Positions 1-5,690 of a stretch of DNA of 5,690 bases are shown one piece after another (positions within the stretch are counted from its first letter, which is position 1; each line of letters opens with the position of its first letter). The notes beneath the pieces are model-generated. The model was not told the DNA's origin, searched no databases, and saw only the letters and a program-made list of their open reading frames with translations. Origin of the DNA: Paludibacter sp. (GTDB taxonomy: Bacteria; Bacteroidota; Bacteroidia; Bacteroidales; Paludibacteraceae); NCBI GenBank assembly GCA_028705705.1, contig JAQWCZ010000141.1:1-5690 (forward strand), read 5' to 3'. Position numbers and translations under genes: made by a program.

Positions 1-2964
1 CTGTTCGGACAATTGCCAGTTACCGTTGAGGGTAAGTTTTATAACAGATGGTTGTGAGGGATTGTTAATCCAATTACGTGAATAAACGCTTCGCTCGATG
101 CGCTTGCCATTTTCGTCGTATTGTTCATCGGCTGTACCTTCGTAAAAGCGCAAGTCGGGATCGGCTACACTGAGATGCAGTTGGTTGTTGGCAAGTGTTT
201 CGGTCATGACCATCGCGGGGATATTAACCTCAACCGAACGACTATCATCCTGATAACTTCCGGCTTCGAAGAAAACATAAGCAGTAGTATTGCTTGCCAG
301 GTCATGTACGATGTGTGCCATAGAATCCTGTTGCAACACCTGATAAGGAAACTTACTTTCCGAAGCAACTGATTTACGCGTTAATTTCAGTGATTTAACA
401 TCAGGCTGAATAAGTACCATGTATTCATACCGGTCATCAGCAGCCATATTACCGTGGTTGATGTAAGCTAATGAAAATGGATTTTCAGTCGGTTCATCGG
501 TTTCTTCATGAAATGATTGTTGCACACTTCTACTAAGCTTTACTTCAGCATTTCTCACGAAGAAATAGTTATTTAGCCCATCTGAAATCTCAGTAAGTTT
601 TTTGCTGATGGTTTTATGATAAGGGAAAGCATTGATTTTCTTTCCATTAAGCATCACATATTTATTTTCTGTCGGTTGATATACCTGAAACAAGGTTGTA
701 TGCACTTCATTTTCAGGCAAAGCAGATCGAATATCACTACCCAGCGCAATCACCCGGTTATCGAAAAAGAAAAACGATTTACGGGCACGAAGAGAACCGT
801 TGTATTTATCATGCTCATGTAATTTCATGGCGTAAGCACCATTTCTGTTACCTATGCTGATGGGACCGGCAAAAGCTTCGTCGGATAAAAGTAACTCTTC
901 ATATCCCGAATCAGCATCTAAGTTTTTTATATCTGCACGCAATGCTTTCATGGGTAATTCGGCAGCAGTTGTTCCCGGGAAATGATTCCAGTCCCAGCCT
1001 TCTTGTTTGAATCCGGATCCGAAGTTAGAAACCGGATTGCCGTTTGCCATAATTTGCAGATGCCCGTGATTCAGGTATCTGCCATACAGATTGGCACCCT
1101 GATAAGTTTCTGTTGCCCATAAATAGCGGCTGTGTCCCATGGCTGTAGCCATCCAGTTGTTGCGACGGTGAACCGATAAGGAAGAGTACGGAAAAGCGCG
1201 GTTTCCTTCGGGTGATTTTTCCGGTTCAATACCCATTTGGATAAATTCACGCGCATCAGGTGTTATTGAATCGCTTATCAACCGGAGATAGGCAGCAACC
1301 AGTTCCTTGTCGATAGCAGCTTTACCGTCAGGTGTTCCCGACAAAGCTAAACGGGCATACTGTTCCGGAATCAATTGCCCTTTACCATCGGGATGACGCC
1401 CGGAAAGAGACAGTGGCCAGGTAACCAAATTGCAATAATAACGCATGTTCAGGAGCGCATTTTTCAGGTTCTCGTGACCGGCTTGTTGAATTGCAAATGT
1501 GGTATTATGCAGGATCCAGGTTGCATTCACAGCTCCTTCAAGTCCGCCGACTGCATAAGCGGGATAGTTATGCCTGTGATGAAACATACTACCATCGATC
1601 TTGAACGTACCCAATGTACCATCAGTATACTGAAGTCCGTTATTCACCCACCTGGTAAAAGCTTGTAAATAACGCACTTTTTCCGGTGAATCCTGCATCA
1701 TGAGGATACTCGCCAATCGTCCTGTGAGGGTTGTATTAAACGCATCCACATCCATACCTGACACAACCGGTTTCGTTTTGACTTCACCTGTTCCGGCAAA
1801 CCACTCCATAGCCTGTTGTACGGATTCGTCCAACTGATTATGTATCAAAACATCACGCATTAAAAAAGCAGATGCATAATACAAACGCATGCTGTAACCC
1901 AGGTGATGCAGGGTTCCCATGGCACTGCCGGCTCTGAATCCCTGATCGAGCATGTGGCGCATCAAGTTGATATACATGCCGGCAATCGTTTCTTTGTCTT
2001 TTTTACCGGAAGTGTTTTTGTATGTGACAGCCATATCAAACATCAGCTTATTTAGTTTGCTCAGGCCCATCTCGTTGTCATAAAGCAAGTTATAGCGGAT
2101 TGCTCCCATACGTTCATAGGTTTCTCCATAGCGTTCAAAAAACACGGGTAAACCGCTGATGCTGCCATCCTGATGATAACGAATCTGTAACAATTTATAT
2201 CTTTTAGTCAGTTGCGGCAATGAAACCGGCTCCTTTCTATTCATCAGGATAGTGATCAACCTGTTTTCAAGGTCCCGGATATCTGAAATTTGTTTCGTAG
2301 TAATTTCATCCGACAAAGGAAGATCACAGTTTTTCTGCCAGGACTCCAGTAAAGTCAACCAGTGATTGGTTGTACCAGCATTGATAAAAGGCGCGTGAAA
2401 ATCAGCAGTATGGTGACGGATATCCTGAAAAGAAGACAAGATGATGTGGTCGAAATACAGAGCACCACCATCCACACCTTCTACCTTTACCCGCAGCTCA
2501 TCCATACCTTCCTGCGCATTTCCCTGCATATCCCGGTCGAATGCCACCCATGCGCCGCTCCAACCCTGAAAACCTAGTTTATATTCAAACCAGGAACAAA
2601 GCACATCTTCTTTATAAAAACTAAAAATCAGTTTTCCATCCGCATATACCTGTGGTGCATAAACCCAAAACACGAAAGTAGCAACCGAATTATCGTTGTG
2701 CGGATTAACCGGCGCATAGCAAACCGGTTGTTTTATCCGCCATGAATTTCCTGTATTCTTCCATTGCCAAAGCAGACTTTGTTTTCCATGTTTGAAATGT
2801 TTACCGGAGACAGACAAAACTGAACCCGGATCAGCCTGAACCGGTTCAATGTCTTTTTCAAAGGATAAAATAGACGAATGAGCAAACTCATCCACCTGGG
2901 AAAACAGTCCGGTAATGGACATAAAACCCAAGACCAGCATTATGATGGGGATAATACGGTTCAT
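1..2964 (-). CDS. PL8 chondroitin-sulfate-ABC-type lyase, 3' end cut off by the window
   Basis: The reading frame is open for 988 codons from the ATG at 2962-2964 to base 1 with no stop. The protein begins with a Sec signal peptide (hydrophobic core about residues 4-21, probable cleavage near FSQ 21-23). Next come a jelly-roll N-terminal domain (about 25-180), the alpha/alpha toroid (about 200-615), the central beta-sandwich (about 625-865) and the start of the C-terminal beta domain. It aligns throughout, from memory, with Proteus vulgaris chondroitinase ABC I. The catalytic tetrad can be matched to Proteus His501, Tyr508, Arg560 and Glu653: His463 and Tyr470 in HHRHNYPAY, Arg523 in SGRHPDG, and Glu619 in ATETYQG. 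The paired histidines of HHLGYS (353-354) are also kept. Family enzymes cleave chondroitin, dermatan and often hyaluronan by beta-elimination. By the Proteus alignment about 35 residues are missing at the C-terminus, unless a sorting tail follows. It is the last visible gene of the cluster, 57 bases after the GH88 gene. Endo or exo action and exact substrate cannot be read from sequence. Confidence 0.93.
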   Translation of the reverse strand, partial: MNRIIPIIMLVLGFMSITGLFSQVDEFAHSSILSFEKDIEPVQADPGSVLSVSGKHFKHGKQSLLWQWKNTGNSWRIKQPVCYAPVNPHNDNSVATFVFWVYAPQVYADGKLIFSFYKEDVLCSWFEYKLGFQGWSGAWVAFDRDMQGNAQEGMDELRVKVEGVDGGALYFDHIILSSFQDIRHHTADFHAPFINAGTTNHWLTLLESWQKNCDLPLSDEITTKQISDIRDLENRLITILMNRKEPVSLPQLTKRYKLLQIRYHQDGSISGLPVFFERYGETYERMGAIRYNLLYDNEMGLSKLNKLMFDMAVTYKNTSGKKDKETIAGMYINLMRHMLDQGFRAGSAMGTLHHLGYSMRLYYASAFLMRDVLIHNQLDESVQQAMEWFAGTGEVKTKPVVSGMDVDAFNTTLTGRLASILMMQDSPEKVRYLQAFTRWVNNGLQYTDGTLGTFKIDGSMFHHRHNYPAYAVGGLEGAVNATWILHNTTFAIQQAGHENLKNALLNMRYYCNLVTWPLSLSGRHPDGKGQLIPEQYARLALSGTPDGKAAIDKELVAAYLRLISDSITPDAREFIQMGIEPEKSPEGNRAFPYSSLSVHRRNNWMATAMGHSRYLWATETYQGANLYGRYLNHGHLQIMANGNPVSNFGSGFKQEGWDWNHFPGTTAAELPMKALRADIKNLDADSGYEELLLSDEAFAGPISIGNRNGAYAMKLHEHDKYNGSLRARKSFFFFDNRVIALGSDIRSALPENEVHTTLFQVYQPTENKYVMLNGKKINAFPYHKTISKKLTEISDGLNNYFFVRNAEVKLSRSVQQSFHEETDEPTENPFSLAYINHGNMAADDRYEYMVLIQPDVKSLKLTRKSVASESKFPYQVLQQDSMAHIVHDLASNTTAYVFFEAGSYQDDSRSVEVNIPAMVMTETLANNQLHLSVADPDLRFYEGTADEQYDENGKRIERSVYSRNWINNPSQPSVIKLTLNGNWQLSEQ

Positions 2965-3001
2965 ATTTTAGTTGATAGTAGATAGTAGTTAGTGGTTAAT
3001 T
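2965..3001 (-). repeat. Degenerate heptamer tandem repeat in the GH88-PL8 gap
   Basis: On the plus strand the bases fall into seven-base units: TTTAGTT (2967), GATAGTA (2974), GATAGTA (2981), GTTAGTG (2988) and GTTAATT (2995). Two units are identical and all share a central TAG or TAA core. In the transcribed sense they read as CACTAAC and TACTATC units directly upstream of the PL8 ATG. The block occupies most of the leader of that gene, and no Shine-Dalgarno sequence is visible in it. Function is unknown; it may be slipped-strand low-complexity DNA or a family of intergenic repeats. Confidence 0.55.
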
Positions 3002-3024
3002 TATTCACTTACGACTAACCACTA
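2990..3024. repeat. 9-bp perfect inverted repeat overlapping the GH88 stop codon
   Basis: TAGTGGTTA at 2990-2998 is exactly complementary to TAACCACTA at 3016-3024, leaving a 17-base loop. On the minus-strand transcript the first arm begins with the TAG stop of the GH88 gene (3022-3024), and the second arm runs into the heptamer repeat. No T-run follows on the minus strand, so it does not look like an intrinsic terminator for the operon. It could be a weak mRNA hairpin or part of a repeat element. Confidence 0.5.
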
Positions 3025-4218
3025 TTTTTCGATTGCTTGTTTGCGGAGCAGTGCTTCTAAGAAATAATAATCAGCATAATTGAGTGGAACATCAATTTCA
3101 CCTCCATGTGGTATGCTTCCGACTGAATGCATCAGCAAAAAATTACCGTTTGTACCGAGGATGGCACGGTATGCTGGTGAAGATAAAGATGCAATAATTC
3201 TATCAGCAGTCTCTTTATATTCGGGTCGATCGTATGTACTCAATTCATACAAAGCTGATGCAATGATGGCAGCAGCAGAAGCATCACGAGGTTCATTCGG
3301 GATATTGGGCGCATCAAAATCCCAATAAGGTACCAGGTCTTCCGACATATTTTTGTGTGTAAACAGGAAATTGTATATATTATCCGTAAGTGTCAAATAA
3401 CGTGGGTCTTTTGTTTCACGGTAGCAAACTGCAAAACCGTAAATTGCCCAGGCTTGTCCACGTGCCCAGGCTGATTCGTTTGCATAACCCTGAGCGGTTT
3501 GTTTATGACGAACACCGCCTTTAATTTTATCGTAATCAATAACATGATAAGAACTATAATCCTTTCTGAAATGATTTTTGAGCGTTACATCAGCATGACT
3601 TACCGCCATTTTATAGAAAGAAGAGTCACCTGAGAGACGGGTAGCTTCAAATAAAAGTTCCAGGTTCATCATATTGTCAATAATTACCGGGCACATCCAA
3701 CCACGGGTTCCTTGCCAGCCACGATCTTCATCCCAAGATTGAATAACACCAGGTGTTGGGCGAAAACGTGTTGACAGTGATTTTGCAGCTTCAATCATTA
3801 CCTCTTTATAGGCTTCATTTTTTGTTAAGCGATATGCATTTCCAAAACTGGTATTAATCATAAAACCTACATCGTGATGCCAGGTCAAATATTTAACAGA
3901 ATCCAGATCTTCTGTATATTTGACACCCAGATTTTTCCATTTTTCATCTCCTGTAAGTTCAAACATATACCACATAGTACCAGGGAAAAAACCACTGGTC
4001 CAGTCATCAATGGGTACATAATAGATTTTATCACATCTAATTGTGCGTGGATTCAAAATTTTTCCACTCTCTTCAATGATTTCCACCTGTCGACCAAGCT
4101 GTTGCGTCGCAAATTTAACATTGTCGCTGATGATTTGCTGATTACATTCGGCATCATGTCGGTGACAAGCGCTTAATAGTACTACTCCGAGACCTAAAGT
4201 CAATAAAACCTGTTTCAT
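3022..4218 (-). CDS. ugl: GH88 unsaturated glucuronyl hydrolase, lipoprotein
   Basis: This is a complete gene of 398 residues, close to the usual 370-400 for the family. The enzyme hydrates and removes the 4,5-unsaturated uronic acid at the non-reducing end of oligosaccharides released by polysaccharide lyases. The N-terminus is a lipoprotein signal with lipobox LSAC (15-18), so Cys18 is the lipidated residue and a periplasm-facing membrane anchor is likely. The (alpha/alpha)6 barrel shows the two catalytic-site aspartates: Asp116 in HHDVGFM and Asp181 in IIDNMMNL, matching Asp88 and Asp149 of Bacillus GL1 UGL. His225, Gln243, Arg253 and Trp257 keep a constant offset of 32 from Bacillus His193, Gln211, Arg221 and Trp225 (from memory). 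The C-terminus has the conserved DYYFLEALL stretch (383-391). Lying between two PL8 lyases, it most likely acts on unsaturated chondroitin, dermatan or hyaluronan disaccharides. The ATG is chosen because it places the signal peptide correctly; the leader is A/T-rich without a Shine-Dalgarno sequence. Confidence 0.95.
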   Translation of the reverse strand: MKQVLLTLGLGVVLLSACHRHDAECNQQIISDNVKFATQQLGRQVEIIEESGKILNPRTIRCDKIYYVPIDDWTSGFFPGTMWYMFELTGDEKWKNLGVKYTEDLDSVKYLTWHHDVGFMINTSFGNAYRLTKNEAYKEVMIEAAKSLSTRFRPTPGVIQSWDEDRGWQGTRGWMCPVIIDNMMNLELLFEATRLSGDSSFYKMAVSHADVTLKNHFRKDYSSYHVIDYDKIKGGVRHKQTAQGYANESAWARGQAWAIYGFAVCYRETKDPRYLTLTDNIYNFLFTHKNMSEDLVPYWDFDAPNIPNEPRDASAAAIIASALYELSTYDRPEYKETADRIIASLSSPAYRAILGTNGNFLLMHSVGSIPHGGEIDVPLNYADYYFLEALLRKQAIEK

Positions 4219-4245
4219 ATATTTTAAAATTATTGTTATGCTGTT
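4219..4245 (-). promoter_or_regulatory. Short A/T-rich intergenic leader of the GH88 gene
   Basis: These 27 bases separate the stop of the upstream PL8 gene from the GH88 ATG. They contain the perfect palindrome ATTTTAAAAT (4221-4230) and almost no G or C. No AGGAGG-like site is present, which fits the weak Shine-Dalgarno use of Bacteroidota, where A-rich leaders often serve for initiation. No Bacteroidota-type promoter (TAnnTTTG) is visible, so read-through from the upstream gene is the simpler reading. Confidence 0.4.
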
Positions 4246-5685
4246 TTATTTAATCCATTTAAAAGTTGCTATTTTGTTTCCGGACACCTGAACCTTACAG
4301 ATATACATTCCTTTTCCAACATCCGATACAGCAATGGCATAGGGTTCTCTACCGGTATTGATGTTACTTTGATATATGATTTCTCCAACCGAAGAATAAA
4401 TAGTCACAATGGTATCAACACCAAAATTTTCAGACAAAATTAACCATAAATAATCATTATCTTTTCTAAATTGAATCCAATCGTTTTGGGTGGTGATATC
4501 CAATCCGGTATCATCGGGTCGTTTCAGTGCAAAATAAAGCGGTTCGCCGTCTTTGAAAGTAAGCGTAAGCTGTGTTTCTCCATTCAACGGAGCATGAAAC
4601 TGCACTCCATCAGACTCCTGCAACGGCAACCATTCTCCTGCAATAGTCAGCGTGGCCTGAGAACCGGATGATTTCCATCCGTAAACTGCATCATTTACCG
4701 GCTTCAGATTGGGATTTGATGCTGCAAAATACTGACGGTCGGTCAATTCGTCGGGACGATGCATCAATAAATGTTCGCCTGTTGAAGATTTTACCAAACC
4801 GAATGTCAGGTTAAAAGTTGCACCGAAAAAGGTATACGCTGTTATATTCTTGGGTAAGTAAGTCAGCGCATGCAGATATTGATCCTGTTTGTGTATTTGG
4901 TAAACAGATCCACCATTATTTGCCATTTGAGCCGACAGATTTTGCATCTCTGCACTGGTAGTTTCCGGTACGACCACAAAACTGTACTTCTTGCCGGTAG
5001 GTTTAACCCCGTGGTTGATATAAGCTTTTGCAGCATTGGCAGATGTTACCGGCGACGCATAGTCGCTTCCGATTTCATAAGGCGTTTTTTGCGTGTCATG
5101 TATTAATTTTATTTCATCATTTCCCTGCGGAATAAAATACCCGGTTCCCTGTGGCGTAAGCATCCAGTTATCCTGTCCCGATGGCAAGGTAAGGGTATTC
5201 GGACGAGCAATCTCAGCACCATTCAGTATCATGGCACCGCTTGCCGATGAAATAAGGTTCTGGAACAAATTGGTCGCAGTTATCATCGAGGTACTGTATG
5301 TCCCCAACGAACTGATATCACTTCCAAGGCTGATAATCATATTATCAAAAGCATACATAGACTTTTTAAACACCAGATTGGTGGGCGTAAAGCGCTGACT
5401 TCCCCAGGTATCACCCTGATCGAAATCGGTCGCAAATATACCGCAATCGCCCCACGACAAAGCTCCTGAGAAATTCTTTGTTTTGGTATATTGGTCGAAA
5501 CGGTCGGTTGTATTTTTATTGGGCATCATTTCCTGCCAGGAAGTGTAATGTACCGTAGTTGTTCCCGGAACCACATTCCAGTCCCATCCGCCACCGGTAC
5601 TATTGCCTGGGTATACGCTGTTTGCAACAGTACCACTGTAGGTAATTTCGAGTGTACCGTGTCCCTGATAGCGACCGAAACGAGT
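4246..5685 (-). CDS. PL8 polysaccharide lyase with T9SS tail, C-terminal part; frame meets a TAG near the edge
   Basis: The visible 479 codons hold the C-terminal half of a PL8 lyase. The first residues, RFGRYQGHGTLEI, align with RYGRYQSHGVAQI of Proteus chondroitinase ABC I and with LYGRYLNHGHLQI of the neighbouring lyase at 1-2964. GGGWDWNVVPGTT follows, matching the family WDWN motif. The central beta-sandwich covers about the next 270 residues, then the C-terminal lyase domain, then a T9SS sorting tail. The toroid domain with the His/Tyr/Arg/Glu active site lies beyond the window, so activity cannot be judged. A GTG at 5572-5574 is the first possible start after the TAG, but it falls inside the conserved WDWNVVPGTT motif and is not a credible start. 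The in-frame TAG at 5686-5688 lies at the position of an ordinary residue in homologues, so the gene is either interrupted or affected by an error near the sequence end. The stop is TAA, 27 bases before the GH88 gene. Confidence 0.85.
   Translation of the reverse strand, partial: TRFGRYQGHGTLEITYSGTVANSVYPGNSTGGGWDWNVVPGTTTVHYTSWQEMMPNKNTTDRFDQYTKTKNFSGALSWGDCGIFATDFDQGDTWGSQRFTPTNLVFKKSMYAFDNMIISLGSDISSLGTYSTSMITATNLFQNLISSASGAMILNGAEIARPNTLTLPSGQDNWMLTPQGTGYFIPQGNDEIKLIHDTQKTPYEIGSDYASPVTSANAAKAYINHGVKPTGKKYSFVVVPETTSAEMQNLSAQMANNGGSVYQIHKQDQYLHALTYLPKNITAYTFFGATFNLTFGLVKSSTGEHLLMHRPDELTDRQYFAASNPNLKPVNDAVYGWKSSGSQATLTIAGEWLPLQESDGVQFHAPLNGETQLTLTFKDGEPLYFALKRPDDTGLDITTQNDWIQFRKDNDYLWLILSENFGVDTIVTIYSSVGEIIYQSNINTGREPYAIAVSDVGKGMYICKVQVSGNKIATFKWIK
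4249..4500 (-). other. Type IX secretion C-terminal sorting domain (type A-like) of the PL8 lyase
   Basis: The last 53 residues run from VTIYSSVGEIIYQ to GKGMYICKVQVSGN and end FKWIK. This is the pattern of T9SS type A tails: an IYSxxG strand, a spaced hydrophobic middle, GxY followed by a valine-rich strand, and a terminal lysine-rich end. A linker and beta strands of about 30 residues (DWIQF to ENFGVD) precede it. Such tails direct proteins already in the periplasm across the outer membrane and are usually removed by PorU, leaving the enzyme at the surface or free outside. Confidence 0.8.
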
Positions 5686-5688
5686 CTA
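5686..5688 (-). other. In-frame TAG inside the PL8 domain
   Basis: Read on the minus strand, the codon before TRFGRYQGHG is TAG. Proteus chondroitinase ABC I has an Asp here (DNRYGRY) and the neighbouring lyase has an Ala (GANLYGRY). Only two bases lie beyond it, so the window cannot distinguish a nonsense mutation such as CAG to TAG, a nearby frameshift, or an error at a contig end. Confidence 0.6.
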
Positions 5689-5690
5689 TT

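Noticed and set aside
121..372. Plus-strand reading frames inside the left lyase (121-372, 616-822, 1375-1668, 2362-2577)
   Set aside because: They are antisense to a strongly conserved PL8 frame, have no recognisable domain or leader, and look like random composition.
1071..1256. Minus-strand 61-codon frame inside the left lyase
   Set aside because: It is a shifted frame of the same strand; the true frame carries the HRRNNWMATAMGHSRYLW and Glu619 region without interruption.
2990..3029. Rho-independent terminator on the plus strand (9-bp stem followed by TTTTT)
   Set aside because: The stem is A/T-rich with a 17-base loop, no plus-strand gene leads into it, and the Ts are lysine codons of the GH88 C-terminus.
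3080..4176. Plus-strand reading frames inside the GH88 gene (3080-3328, 3874-4176)
   Set aside because: They are fully covered by a gene with an intact catalytic motif set on the other strand, and show no independent coding signs.
4221..4230. ATTTTAAAAT palindrome as an operator
   Set aside because: A ten-base A/T-only palindrome is expected by chance in such a leader, and no second copy or regulator supports it.
4471..5398. Plus-strand reading frames inside the upstream lyase (4471-4671, 4870-5106, 5093-5398)
   Set aside because: They are antisense shadows of conserved lyase and sorting-tail sequence.
5572..5574. GTG as the start codon of the upstream lyase
   Set aside because: It lies inside the conserved motif WDWNVVPGTT, with 37 codons of clear PL8 homology before it, no signal peptide after it and no leader-like sequence.

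Overview
The window carries three consecutive genes, all on the minus strand, that together look like part of a glycosaminoglycan (chondroitin, dermatan or hyaluronan) degradation cluster from a member of the Bacteroidota. In transcription order they are: the 3' part of a family PL8 polysaccharide lyase with a type IX secretion (T9SS) C-terminal tail (4246-5685, running to the right edge); a complete lipoprotein GH88 unsaturated glucuronyl hydrolase (3022-4218); and an almost complete PL8 lyase of the chondroitin-ABC-lyase type (1-2964, running off the left edge without a stop). The gaps between genes are only 27 and 57 bases, which suggests one operon.

The phylum is inferred from several signs: the pairing of T9SS sorting tail, lipoprotein GH88 and PL8 lyases; A/T-rich leaders without a Shine-Dalgarno sequence; and moderate GC content. 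The T9SS tail argues against the genus Bacteroides itself and for a T9SS-bearing lineage such as Dysgonomonadaceae, Paludibacteraceae or Marinilabiliales. No finer placement can be supported from this sequence.

In the likely pathway, the T9SS-exported lyase acts at or outside the cell surface. The second lyase carries an ordinary Sec signal peptide. Both cut uronic-acid-containing chains by beta-elimination, leaving 4,5-unsaturated uronyl ends. The GH88 enzyme then removes the unsaturated uronic acid from the resulting oligo- or disaccharides. No sulfatase, SusC/SusD pair, regulator, RNA gene, CRISPR array or insertion sequence is visible.

Three points are unusual. An in-frame TAG sits five bases from the right edge, inside the PL8 domain of the upstream lyase. 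A seven-base-period repeat with a 9-bp inverted repeat overlaps the GH88 stop codon and fills the gap before the second lyase. Two quite different PL8 enzymes flank a single GH88 gene. The window contains no gene-free stretch longer than 60 bases.
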